Positions 24,280 through 32,616 of a stretch of DNA of 64,000 bases are shown here, piece by piece. Both the position numbers and the translations under genes were made by a program. Source of the stretch: Gaiellasilicea sp046594445 (GTDB lineage Bacteria > Actinomycetota > Thermoleophilia > Gaiellales > Gaiellaceae); assembly GCA_046594445.1 (NCBI GenBank), contig JBKJSM010000057.1, positions 24,328 to 88,327 of the forward strand. Direction: 5' to 3'. Each line of letters begins with the position of its first letter. The first letter of the stretch is position 1. The notes under the pieces are model-generated. The model was not told where the DNA came from and made no database searches. It was given only the letters and a program-made list of their open reading frames with translations.

Positions 24280-24606
24280 CTACCCGGATCGCTCAGCCTT
24301 CACACGCGGCGCCGCCGTGGCCCGCGGCTCGAGCAAGTGCAGCGCCTCCGCAGCCTCCCTGCGCAACGGCCCAACGAGCATCCGGTAGTCGTCGTCGGAG
24401 ACCTTGCCGGTGCGGTGGTCGAGCTCGAGCTCCTTCAGGGCCCCGAGGGCGCGGTCGCGTGTCTCGGCGAGCTCGAGCCGCCGCCGTTCCAACTCGGTCT
24501 GGTCATCCAGCAAATCGGGGCCACGCGGCTCGCGCAGGAACGGCACCGCCACGAGGACGACACAGGCCGCCGCGAGCAGGGCGCCGAGGAGCAGCGCGAG
24601 GCTCAC
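24280..24606 (-). CDS. Small CcmI-like membrane protein of cytochrome c maturation
   Basis: 108 residues from GTG 24606, overlapping the ccmF stop as GTGA. One N-terminal membrane helix (LALLLGALLAAACVVLVAVP), then a soluble helical stretch: LDDQTELERRRLELAETRDR, ALGALKELELDHRTGKVSDD and DYRMLVGPLRR. This resembles the N-terminal domain of CcmI/CycH but lacks the TPR domain that binds apocytochrome. Its place directly after ccmF supports a role in haem ligation to apocytochrome c. Confidence 0.75.
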   Translation of the reverse strand: MSLALLLGALLAAACVVLVAVPFLREPRGPDLLDDQTELERRRLELAETRDRALGALKELELDHRTGKVSDDDYRMLVGPLRREAAEALHLLEPRATAAPRVKAERSG

Positions 24607-26597
24607 TGCCGCGCCGGCGTCTCGGCGCCGGCGTACCGCACCGCGAGCCGCCGCTGCTCGCGCGCGTCCGGCCACAGGGTGATCAGCGACCCGAGCAGGA
24701 AGATGAAGCCCGCGAGCCAGAGCAGGTTGACGAGCGGCTTGACGAAGACACGGAGGTAGATGGAGCCGTCTGCGTTGACCTGCTCGGCGATGACGAAGAG
24801 GTCTTCCCCGGTCAGGTAGTTCGTGCGGACGCCAACCTCGTTCGTGACGGTGCCCTCGACCGTGTAGGCGTTCTTGCCGGCCTCGACGACGCCGAGCCGC
24901 TCGCCGTCGCGCTCGACGTCGAGCACCGCCCGCACGATCGTCGCGTTTGCCCCCGGACGCTCGACGAGGTCGCGGTAGGTGAGCCGATAGTCGCCGACGG
25001 TGAGCGACCCACCCTTCGTCAGCCGCCCCTCGGCCACAGAGTCGTAGAGGCCGGCTCCGGCGATCCCGATCGCGAGCACGACGATCGAGGCGTGCACGAC
25101 GTAGCCGCCGTACCGGCGCCGGTTCCGGGCGACAAGGGCGGCGAACGCGCCCGGCCAGGAGCCACCGGAGAGCGCGCGCCGAGCCCGGGTGCCGCGCACG
25201 AACTCGAGCCCGATCGAGGCCAGCACGAAGGCGGAGAAGCTGTAGGCGATCAGCCCGGGAACGGACGAGCCCGCACCCAGGGCGAGCAGGACGAGCCCCG
25301 TCACGGCCGCGACGCCCGCCGGCCAGGCGAAGGTCAGGCCGAGGCTCCGCAGCGACGCCCGTCTCCAGGCGACGAGCGGGCCGATGCCCATCAGCAGGAG
25401 CAGCGGCAGCCCGAACACGATCAGAAAGAAGTCGTAGTAGCCGCGCCCCACGATCCGCGTCTCGCCGAGGAACACCTCGTGGACGATCGGGTACGTGACG
25501 CCCCAGAGGATCGTCAGGGTCAGCGCGACGAGCAGCAGGTTGTTGTAGAGGAACGTGGCCTCGCGCGAGACGAGGGACTCCAGGCGCGCCCGTGTTCGCA
25601 GCAGCGGCAGCCGCGCGAACACGAGCAGCAGCGACCCCAGCACGATGAAGGCGAGGAAGCCGAGGAACCAGGCGCCGATGGGGCTCTCGGTGAAGGAGTG
25701 GACCGAGCTGAGGATCCCCGAGCGGGTCAGGAACGTCCCGAAGATCGAGAGCGAGAAGGCGAGGATGACGAGCAGGACGTTCCAGAGCCTGAGCATCCCG
25801 CGCTTCTCCTGCACCATCACCGAGTGCAGGAACGCGGTCGCCGCGAGCCATGGCATCAGCGCCGCGTTCTCGACCGGATCCCAGGCGTAGAACCCGCCCC
25901 ACCCCACCTCCTCGTACGCCCATTTTGCCCCGATCAGCTGGCCGACGCCCAGCGCCGTCCAGGCGACGAGAGTCGCCTGGCGCGTGGCGACGATCCAGCG
26001 CTCGTCCGTCCGCCGCGCGAGCAGCGAGCCGATCGCGAACGCGAACGGGATCGTCAGCCCGACGTAGCCGAGGTAGAGAAAGATCGGGTGCACGAGCATG
26101 TACGGGTTCTGCAGGCTCGGGTTCAGCCCGCGGCCGTCGTCCGGAGCGAGCTGGGTCGCAAACGGGCTCGACACGAAGACGAGCATGAAGGCGAAGAACA
26201 GCATCACCGTCGCCAGCACCGGAACGACCCAGACCGTCAGGTCGCGGGAGGCGCGGCGGTTCAGCACCACGGCGGCGGCGCTGTACAGGGTCAGGAGGAG
26301 CAGCCAGAAGAGCAGGGATCCCGCCTGGCCGCCCCAGAGCGCGGCGAGGGTGTAGCGGACCGGCAGCTGATCGCTCGTGAGCTCCCAGACGTAGACGAAG
26401 CTGTAGTCGTTCCGAACGAACGCGAGCAGAAGGACGCCCGTCGCGACGGCGGTCGTGACGAGCGTCAGAAGGAGCGCGGTCTGGGCGGACTCCGCCAGCC
26501 GGCGGCGACGAGTTCGCGCCGCCGCGGCCCCTGCGACCAGCGCGTACAGCACGAGCAGGAGCGTGGCAACTAGCGCGGCGCGGCCGAGCTCAGGCAT
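24603..26597 (-). CDS. ccmF: Cytochrome c-type biogenesis protein CcmF (haem lyase subunit)
   Basis: 664 residues with about 14 membrane segments. The tryptophan-rich haem-handling motif WGGFYAWDPVENAALMPWL is clear at about residue 230, and paired conserved His positions lie in the membrane part. CcmF transfers haem from holo-CcmE to apocytochrome c outside the membrane. Follows ccmE by nine bases and overlaps the small CcmI-like gene. System I in a presumed actinobacterium is notable, because most Actinobacteria use System II (CcsA/CcsB). CcmABCD, CcmG and CcmH are not in the window. Confidence 0.94.
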   Translation of the reverse strand: MPELGRAALVATLLLVLYALVAGAAAARTRRRRLAESAQTALLLTLVTTAVATGVLLLAFVRNDYSFVYVWELTSDQLPVRYTLAALWGGQAGSLLFWLLLLTLYSAAAVVLNRRASRDLTVWVVPVLATVMLFFAFMLVFVSSPFATQLAPDDGRGLNPSLQNPYMLVHPIFLYLGYVGLTIPFAFAIGSLLARRTDERWIVATRQATLVAWTALGVGQLIGAKWAYEEVGWGGFYAWDPVENAALMPWLAATAFLHSVMVQEKRGMLRLWNVLLVILAFSLSIFGTFLTRSGILSSVHSFTESPIGAWFLGFLAFIVLGSLLLVFARLPLLRTRARLESLVSREATFLYNNLLLVALTLTILWGVTYPIVHEVFLGETRIVGRGYYDFFLIVFGLPLLLLMGIGPLVAWRRASLRSLGLTFAWPAGVAAVTGLVLLALGAGSSVPGLIAYSFSAFVLASIGLEFVRGTRARRALSGGSWPGAFAALVARNRRRYGGYVVHASIVVLAIGIAGAGLYDSVAEGRLTKGGSLTVGDYRLTYRDLVERPGANATIVRAVLDVERDGERLGVVEAGKNAYTVEGTVTNEVGVRTNYLTGEDLFVIAEQVNADGSIYLRVFVKPLVNLLWLAGFIFLLGSLITLWPDAREQRRLAVRYAGAETPARQ

Positions 26598-26606
26598 GGC
26601 GGCGCA

Positions 26607-27002
26607 CTACGTCTTGGCGGTGTACTTCGAGGGGCACTTCGTCACGAGCGAATCCTTGGTGGCGACGAAGACGCCGTTGCGCAGCTCACCCTTGACGGAC
26701 ACCTCTCGACCGCCGCGGAACTGGTCGGACACCGAGCCCCGGTAGAGGACCGTGACCGCCGTCTTCGCGGAGCCCTCACGGTCGCGCAGCTTGAAGCGCA
26801 AGCCGCTGCCGTACGAATCGCCCTTGTACCCCGGCTGGACGTGCCCGACGAGGGTGACGACGCCCTGGGTGCCGGCGAGCTCGCTCGGCGCGATCGAGGG
26901 AGTGCCCCCGCCCGCAATCGACGTGTACAGCAGGAAGACGGCCAATACGGCCGCGACCGAAAGCGCGATCACGAGCCGCGCCGGGTTGCGCTTCGCTGCC
27001 AT
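26607..27002 (-). CDS. ccmE: Haem chaperone CcmE, Cys-type (CxxxY) variant
   Basis: 131 residues: N-terminal membrane anchor (LVIALSVAAVLAVFLLY), then an OB-fold domain (VVTLVGHVQPGYKGD, LRFKLRDREG, VLYRGSVSDQFRGGREVSVK). The haem-attachment motif near the C-terminus reads CPSKY, that is CxxxY in place of the HxxxY of proteobacterial CcmE. Cys-type CcmE is known from Desulfovibrio and archaea. TACCAT at 27009-27014 is a leaderless -10 six bases before the ATG. First gene of the ccmE-ccmF-ccmI-like unit. Confidence 0.9.
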   Translation of the reverse strand: MAAKRNPARLVIALSVAAVLAVFLLYTSIAGGGTPSIAPSELAGTQGVVTLVGHVQPGYKGDSYGSGLRFKLRDREGSAKTAVTVLYRGSVSDQFRGGREVSVKGELRNGVFVATKDSLVTKCPSKYTAKT

Positions 27003-27020
27003 GCCCTGATGGTAGCTCGG

Positions 27021-27263
27021 CTAGGCCGAGCGGGGTGCGACTTCACGCCGCGCAGGAATGCGGTACCCGTGATCGTGGCAGAGCGAGCCGGGCGCGTCCT
27101 CGGTCAACGCGTCGCAGTACCCCTTGCCGTAGGCGGCCCGCATGAATGCGGATACGACCTCGAGATTCCACTCGGCCACCTCGCCCGCCTCGCGCCACAG
27201 GTCGGTGAGCCGGAGGTCGATGTCGAGCTCGAGCAGGTCGATGCGGGTGGGTGACTGTGCCAT
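27021..27263 (-). CDS. Small hypothetical protein
   Basis: 80 residues from ATG 27263, supported by TACCCT seven bases upstream (27271-27276). Acidic helical start (RIDLLELDIDLRLTDLWREA), then NLEVVSAFMRAAYGKGYCDA and a C-terminal CHDHGYRIP. One Cys/His cluster could bind metal, but no family is recognised. It precedes ccmE on the same strand, with 18 bases between its stop and the ccmE start. Confidence 0.65.
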   Translation of the reverse strand: MAQSPTRIDLLELDIDLRLTDLWREAGEVAEWNLEVVSAFMRAAYGKGYCDALTEDAPGSLCHDHGYRIPARREVAPRSA

Positions 27264-27321
27264 GTCCGAAAGGGTATGAACCCCCTCGGACGACATCGCT
27301 CCCGTCGGCTACGGTCCGGGT

Positions 27322-28143
27322 GTGGGAGCGATCCGCCTCGGCCCAGCGCGCTGCCCGTCACGGGAATCGCCCGAGCTCGCGGTCGAGATCCTGATCGCGC
27401 GCGGCTTCTCGGCGTGCGAGCTCGACCTGGAGAGCGGCTTCTGGCTCGACTACCCCTGGGCCGAGCGCCTCGGCGAGCTTGCGCGGGAGCAGGACGTCGC
27501 TCTCTCGGTGCACGCACCCCTCTTCGCCTTTCCCGGCCACCCGGACGAGAAGAAGTCGAAAATGGCGCTCGGGGCGCTCGACCGCACCGCCGGCATCGCT
27601 GCCGCCTGCGGAGCCGAGGTCGTGGTGATCCATCCGGGGTTCTGGCTCGGCCGCGACCGCAATCAAACCCTCGACGACGTCGTTCGCTGGCTCGAGACAC
27701 TGCGCGAGCGACTTGAGCAGAAGGACCGCGCGGTCGCCTTCGGCGTCGAGGTGATGGGCCGCGTCAGCGAGCTCGGCTCGATCGACGACGCGCTCGAGCT
27801 CTCCTCCCGCGTCTCCTGGCTGCGGCCGGTGATCGACTTCGCGCACATGCACGCGACCACGGACGGCGCCTTCACGGACACAGAAACCTTCGCCGCCGTG
27901 CTCGAGGCAGCGGACGCCGTGCTCGATCCCGGCGCGCCGTTCCACATCCACTTCTCCGACATCGCCTACGCGAACCGCAACGAGACGAAGCACCTCCCCT
28001 ATGGCGAGGGCACGCTCCGCGCCGAGCCGTTGCGCGACGCGCTCGCGCGCTTCGAGCGCCCGGCGACGGTGATCTCCGAGTCGCCCGACGAGGCATCGAC
28101 GCAGGCGATCGCCGCGATCCTTCAGACGGGCTCGAGCGCGTAG
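27322..28143 (+). CDS. Endonuclease IV/xylose isomerase-like TIM barrel protein
   Basis: 273 residues from GTG 27322, with TACGGT six bases upstream (27310-27315). Metal-site motifs of the endonuclease IV family are in order: LSVHAPLF, VVVIHPGFW, VAFGVEVMGR, PVIDFAHMHA, FHIHFSDIAY, KHLPYGEGTL and VISESPDE. The position equivalent to the Asp of the DxH zinc motif in E. coli Nfo is Thr (TKH), as in some archaeal members. It may be an AP endonuclease of the archaeal subtype or a sugar-phosphate isomerase/epimerase. Overlaps the convergent cyclase gene by 22 bases. Confidence 0.82.
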   Translation: MGAIRLGPARCPSRESPELAVEILIARGFSACELDLESGFWLDYPWAERLGELAREQDVALSVHAPLFAFPGHPDEKKSKMALGALDRTAGIAAACGAEVVVIHPGFWLGRDRNQTLDDVVRWLETLRERLEQKDRAVAFGVEVMGRVSELGSIDDALELSSRVSWLRPVIDFAHMHATTDGAFTDTETFAAVLEAADAVLDPGAPFHIHFSDIAYANRNETKHLPYGEGTLRAEPLRDALARFERPATVISESPDEASTQAIAAILQTGSSA

Positions 28144-31040
28144 CTCGCCAGCTCCGCCTCGAACTCCTCGACCTCGTCTTCTCGACCGCGCGAGCGCAGG
28201 AAGTCGACGAGCGCCTTCAAGACCTCGCGCCGGATCAGACGAACCTGTCTCTTCAGGACATCGACGGCGTCACGCAGCAGCGCCTCCGCCTCCTCGTCTC
28301 GGCCTTGCGCGGCGCGAACGATCCCGAGTGCCATTCGTGTGGTGGCGCGCGAGCTGTTGTCGTGTGCACCGACCGTCTCGCGGGCTTCGAGGGCGTAGCG
28401 CTCCGCCTCGTCGACCTTGCCCCGCTCGACCAAGACCTGGGCGAGGCCGCGCTGCGCCTCGCAGAGCGTGCCCCGGTCCTCGAGCGGCTTCAGAATCCGG
28501 ATCGCGTCTCGGAAGCGGCGGTCGGCGGCGGCGATATCGCCCCGGCGACGCTCGAGCCAGCCGTAGTGAATGTGCACCCGGGCGAGCGCCCAGGCTCCGC
28601 CCGACTGGGAGAACAGCTCCTCGGCCCGGTCGAGCGCCGCCGCCGCCTCGTCGAAGCGGCCGCGGAGCGACTCGATCCGAGACTGCGAGATCAGCGTCCA
28701 GCCGAGCGCCGTGATGTTGCCGCTCTCCTCCGCCAGCTCGAGCGCCTCGGCGGCGAGCCGGCTCGCCCGGTCGAGGTCGAGCCGCGCGATCGCCGAGCTG
28801 GCGAGCTCGTCCAGGGCGTTCGCCTCCAGGTCATTGCGCCCGATCTCGCGCGCAACCTCGAGCGCCTTGCCGATCCACAGCTCGTCGTCTTCGAGGTCCC
28901 CGAGCCACCATCCGATACGAGCGCGGACGGTCAGCGCCTCGACGCGGTCCTCCGGCGCCGCATCTTCGAGCAGCACGAGCGCGCGCTCGATCAACTCCTT
29001 GCCGTGCGGGAGATCGGCGTCGCGCAGCAGCGCGGCCTCGGCGAGGGCGACCAGCGCCAGGCCCTGGAGCCGGCTGTCGCCCGCCTGCGCCGCATCCTCG
29101 AGGACACGCTCCATCTCGGCTGCGAGGGCGGGAAGGTCGGCGATGCGCCCGGCGGCCCGCGCGGCGAGAAATCGCCGCTGCAGCGTCGGCTGGAGCTCGG
29201 CGGCCCGAACGAGCAGTCGCCGCGCCGAGCGGTTGGCCTCGCGCGCGAGCGCCCGCCGGCCGGCCGCCTCGAGGGCGGCGGCCGCATGCGCTGCGAGCTC
29301 CGGCGACACGGACCCGTCGAGCTCCTCGTTCAGCGTCGCAGCCTGGTCGAGGTGGTACGCCCGGATCTCGAGCAGCTCGTCGCCCGTGCGCTCCTCGAGC
29401 CAGGCGGCGACCTGCTGGTGCAGGTCGGCTCGGGCCGCCTTCGCCAGGCCCGCATACGCGACGTCGCGAATCAGGACGTGCTTGAACCGGTAGGCCTGCT
29501 CGCCCGAGATCGAGGAGCGGCTCTCGCGCGTGACGAAATCGCGCAGCAGCAAGTCGTCGAGCACGGGGTCGACGTCCTCGAGGTCAGGCGAGAGATGGGC
29601 GGCGGCGTCCTTCCAGAAGATCCGCCCGATCACCGAAGCGCGCTGGAGCAGGCGCTTTTCGCTCTGCGGCAAGCGGTCGATGCGGGCCGCGATGATCGCC
29701 TGAAGCGTGTCCGGGATCCGCTTCGCCGAGGCGCCGCCCTCGAGCAGCATCCTCGTCGTCTCCTCGAGGAAGAGCGGATTGCCCTCGGTCTTCTCGAGCA
29801 ACGTCCGCCGCTCGGCCAACGAGAGCTCTCGCTCGGCGAGGAGCTCGTCGAGCAGCACCTCGCTCTCCTCCGGCGCCAGCGGCTCGAGCTCAATCGCGGT
29901 CGCTCGCAGCCGGCCGCCGCCCCAACCCGGCCGGATATCGAGCAGCTCGGGGCGCGCGAGGCAGACGATCATGAGCGGCGCGTCCTTGACGCGCTCGGCG
30001 AGGTGCTCGATCAGATCGAGCAGCGGCTCCTCGGCCCAGTGAACGTCCTCGAAGACGAGGATCAGCGGCTGCGCGTCGGCGAGCTCTGCCGCCCACTCTC
30101 GCGCGGCCCACGCGATCTCCTGCTGGCTGCGCTCGGTCTCGATGCCCTCGAGCACGCCCACGGCGAGCGCGAGCAGGTCGGCGACCGCGTCGTCGCCGCA
30201 GCAGGCGCGGAGCTTCGCGACCGCCTCCTGGACGGGGTCGTCGTCCTTGATCCCGGCGGCGATCTTGACCATCTCGGCGAGCGGCCAATAGGTGACGCCC
30301 TCGCCGTAGGGCAGCGACCGGCCGAAGAGAACGGTCGCGCCTTCTACTCCCTCCACGAACTCTCGCGCTAGGCGGCTCTTGCCGACACCCGGTTCGCCGT
30401 AGATCGTGAACAGATGCGCGCGGCGATCGCGGGCGACCCGCGCGAAGGTGTTGTGGAGCAACTCCAGCTCGTGCTCGCGGCCGACCAGGGGTGCAGCGAC
30501 CGAGGGCGTCCGCTCGCCACTGTTGCGAACGGACACGACCTTCCAGACGGGCAGCGGCTCGCCGAATCCCCTCAGGTCGATCAGGCCGCGGTCTTCGGTG
30601 TCGACGATGTCAAATGTCAGCCGGCGCGCGAAGGCGCCGATCAGGATCTCGCCGGGAGCCGCGAGCTGCTGCAGACGCGCCGCCACGTTGACGGCCTCTC
30701 CGGTCGCGAAGGTGGAGTCGGAGTCGTCGGCGACGATCTCCCCCGCCTCGACGCCGATCCTGGCCTCGAGGTCGAGCCCGTGGACGGACTCGAGGATCGC
30801 AACGGCAGCGCGAACCGCACGCTCCGCGTCGTCCTCGTGCGCCTGGGGAACTCCGAAGGCCGCCATCACTGCATCGCCGGCGAACTTCTCCACGATCCCT
30901 CCATGGGTGGCGACACAGTGCGAGACCTGCTCGAAGAAGGCGTTGACACGACGCCGGACGACCTCGGGATCGCGCGCCGCGACGAGCTGCGTGGAGCCGA
31001 CGAGATCGACGAAGACAACGGTCGCGAGCTTGCGCTCCAT
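28122..31040 (-). CDS. Cyclase-AAA ATPase-TPR regulatory protein
   Basis: 972 residues. Residues 1-165: class III cyclase domain with the metal Asp residues in VVFVDLVGSTQLV and KFAGDAVMAAFG. Residues about 185-480: STAND-type ATPase with Walker A TIYGEPGVGKSRLAREF and Walker B LILVFEDVHWAEEP. Residues 550-972: about ten helical TPR-like repeats, ending in a typical ALEARETVGAHDNSS segment. This architecture is common in actinobacteria and interpreted as a signalling or transcription-related switch; the cyclase activity is often unproven. TACACT six bases before the ATG suggests leaderless transcription. Divergent from the secreted LVIVD protein. Confidence 0.92.
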   Translation of the reverse strand: MERKLATVVFVDLVGSTQLVAARDPEVVRRRVNAFFEQVSHCVATHGGIVEKFAGDAVMAAFGVPQAHEDDAERAVRAAVAILESVHGLDLEARIGVEAGEIVADDSDSTFATGEAVNVAARLQQLAAPGEILIGAFARRLTFDIVDTEDRGLIDLRGFGEPLPVWKVVSVRNSGERTPSVAAPLVGREHELELLHNTFARVARDRRAHLFTIYGEPGVGKSRLAREFVEGVEGATVLFGRSLPYGEGVTYWPLAEMVKIAAGIKDDDPVQEAVAKLRACCGDDAVADLLALAVGVLEGIETERSQQEIAWAAREWAAELADAQPLILVFEDVHWAEEPLLDLIEHLAERVKDAPLMIVCLARPELLDIRPGWGGGRLRATAIELEPLAPEESEVLLDELLAERELSLAERRTLLEKTEGNPLFLEETTRMLLEGGASAKRIPDTLQAIIAARIDRLPQSEKRLLQRASVIGRIFWKDAAAHLSPDLEDVDPVLDDLLLRDFVTRESRSSISGEQAYRFKHVLIRDVAYAGLAKAARADLHQQVAAWLEERTGDELLEIRAYHLDQAATLNEELDGSVSPELAAHAAAALEAAGRRALAREANRSARRLLVRAAELQPTLQRRFLAARAAGRIADLPALAAEMERVLEDAAQAGDSRLQGLALVALAEAALLRDADLPHGKELIERALVLLEDAAPEDRVEALTVRARIGWWLGDLEDDELWIGKALEVAREIGRNDLEANALDELASSAIARLDLDRASRLAAEALELAEESGNITALGWTLISQSRIESLRGRFDEAAAALDRAEELFSQSGGAWALARVHIHYGWLERRRGDIAAADRRFRDAIRILKPLEDRGTLCEAQRGLAQVLVERGKVDEAERYALEARETVGAHDNSSRATTRMALGIVRAAQGRDEEAEALLRDAVDVLKRQVRLIRREVLKALVDFLRSRGREDEVEEFEAELASYALEPV

Positions 31041-31046
31041 GTCTCA

Positions 31047-31052
31047 AGTGTA
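31047..31052 (-). promoter_or_regulatory. Leaderless -10 box (TACACT) of the cyclase-ATPase-TPR gene
   Basis: Minus-strand TACACT, six bases, then ATG 31040. Confidence 0.55.
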
Positions 31053-31056
31053 AGGA

Positions 31057-31085
31057 TTGAACTTCGGGTCGCGAAAGCGCAGAAT
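31057..31085 (+). promoter_or_regulatory. Candidate promoter TTGAAC-17-CAGAAT of the LVIVD-repeat gene
   Basis: -35 TTGAAC at 31057-31062, a 17-base spacer, -10 CAGAAT at 31080-31085. This leaves a leader of about 28 bases that contains the GGGGGAGA ribosome site before ATG 31121. Confidence 0.45.
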
Positions 31086-31120
31086 GGCCGTTCATCAGGG
31101 ATCGGACTCAGGGGGAGACA

Positions 31121-32578
31121 ATGAGACGCATGTGGATCGCGCCTGCCGTTGCCGCGGCGGCGCTGACGATCGCCGTTGCCGGAGCCGTTGCGCACGGCGA
31201 CGGCGGCGAAGCGGGCATCAAGGACCACCAGCGCTTCCACGACCAAGCGCTGAAGACGTACGAAGGAGGCAACAAGGCCGGTTCGGCCTGGAACATGGTC
31301 GCCGTCGGGCATACCGACCTCGGGGCCCGCGGCTTCAACGCGGACGTCTGGCAGCACGAGGGCTACGCGTACGTAGGCCAGTGGGGCTTTGCGGACTGGG
31401 CGACGGGCAACTCGCGCTTTTGCGCGGTGGATGAGACTCGCGGCGTCGCCGTGGTCGACGCCCGAAACCCGAGCCAGCCCAAGCAGGTGGCCTCCCTCCT
31501 CAACCCGGTCGGCAGCTCGGCCGAAGACGTCGTCGTCTACACCGCGCGGTCCGGCCCCTACACCGGGCGCGACATCGCGGTGGCGGGCGTCCAGTCCTGC
31601 TCAGGCACCCGCTACGAAGCCGAGGGCAAACGCGGACTACAGCTCTGGGACGTCACTAACCCGGCTGCACCGGTGGAGCTGGCGCTGCTCGACACAGGCT
31701 GCTGCACGCGCGGCGTGCACGAGTTCGAAGTGGCGCACCGGGCCGACCTCGGCCGCACGTTTGCCTACGCCACGGTGCCAACCTCGCGCTATCCGGACAG
31801 CACCACCGCGAGCGGCTACCGCGACGCGGACGGCGACGGCGACTTCCGGTTGATCGACATCACCAACCCGGCAGCCCCGTTCCCCGTCTCCGACTGGGGC
31901 ATCCAGGACGCCGGCGGACCGTTCTCCGGGGGCCAGGGCTGCGATGCCGACGCCAACTACGGGCATGGTGCAGAGCCGTCCGAGGACGGGAAGCTCGCCT
32001 TCATCGCCTACTGGGACAGCGGTTTCATCCGCCTTGACCTGACCAATCCGGCGAATCCCGTCTACACGGGCCGCACGGTGTACGCGGCCGACGCGGACGG
32101 GGACGCACACTCCGCGCAGTACGACGAGGGCCGCAAGCTGCTGATCACGGCCGACGAGGACTTCTGCAAGACGTCGGGCGCCGGCACGGAGAAGGGCTTC
32201 GGCTACATGCGGGTGTACGACTACGCGAAGCCGTCGGCGCCGAAGCAGATCGGGGTCTACAAGACGCCCAACTCGGTCGATTCGACCGACATCGCCGCGG
32301 GCGACTTCGTCATCCACAACAACTTCCTCGTGGGGACGACCTCGTACACGTCCTGGTACACGGACGGCGTCCGCGTGATCGACCTGTCGAACCCGCGTGC
32401 GCCGAAGGAGGTCGCGAACTTCGTGCCGCCGGCGACCACGAATCCGGTCAAGCCGTCGCAGCGCGGCGTGCTGACGAACACGACCCAGGTCTGGGGCGTC
32501 GTCGTCGACGAGCAGACCGGCCTCGTCTACGCGAGCGACATGAACTCGGGGCTCTGGATCCTGAAGCGCACGGGCTAG
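31121..32578 (+). CDS. Secreted LVIVD-repeat beta-propeller protein
   Basis: 485 residues with a signal peptide (IAPAVAAAALTIAVAGAVAHG). The mature part has repeated units around LQLWDVTNPAAPVELALLD, RLIDITNPAAPFPVSDWGI, RLDLTNPANPVYTGRT, MRVYDYAKPSAPKQIGVY and RVIDLSNPRAPKEVANF, the LVIVD pattern thought to fold as a propeller at the cell surface. Asp-rich loops (DADGDGDF, DADGDAH) may bind calcium. Preceded by GGGGGAGA three bases before the ATG; an ATG at 31130 is a minor alternative. Ends in a strong terminator. The role is unknown, possibly surface adhesion or binding. Confidence 0.9.
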   Translation: MRRMWIAPAVAAAALTIAVAGAVAHGDGGEAGIKDHQRFHDQALKTYEGGNKAGSAWNMVAVGHTDLGARGFNADVWQHEGYAYVGQWGFADWATGNSRFCAVDETRGVAVVDARNPSQPKQVASLLNPVGSSAEDVVVYTARSGPYTGRDIAVAGVQSCSGTRYEAEGKRGLQLWDVTNPAAPVELALLDTGCCTRGVHEFEVAHRADLGRTFAYATVPTSRYPDSTTASGYRDADGDGDFRLIDITNPAAPFPVSDWGIQDAGGPFSGGQGCDADANYGHGAEPSEDGKLAFIAYWDSGFIRLDLTNPANPVYTGRTVYAADADGDAHSAQYDEGRKLLITADEDFCKTSGAGTEKGFGYMRVYDYAKPSAPKQIGVYKTPNSVDSTDIAAGDFVIHNNFLVGTTSYTSWYTDGVRVIDLSNPRAPKEVANFVPPATTNPVKPSQRGVLTNTTQVWGVVVDEQTGLVYASDMNSGLWILKRTG

Positions 32579-32582
32579 GAAT

Positions 32583-32616
32583 GCGGGAGGGGCGTCCGAC
32601 GGGACGCCCCTCCCGC
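32583..32616. terminator. Perfect 15-bp bidirectional terminator hairpin
   Basis: The stem 32583-32597 pairs with 32602-32616 without mismatch; the loop is four bases. It lies between the stop of the LVIVD gene and the stop of the convergent propeller gene, whose TAG touches its last base. Confidence 0.85.

Noticed and set aside
28305..30371. A 688-codon plus-strand frame opposite the cyclase-ATPase-TPR gene
   Set aside because: The minus strand encodes recognisable cyclase, P-loop and TPR motifs over the whole length; the plus frame is a low-complexity mirror.
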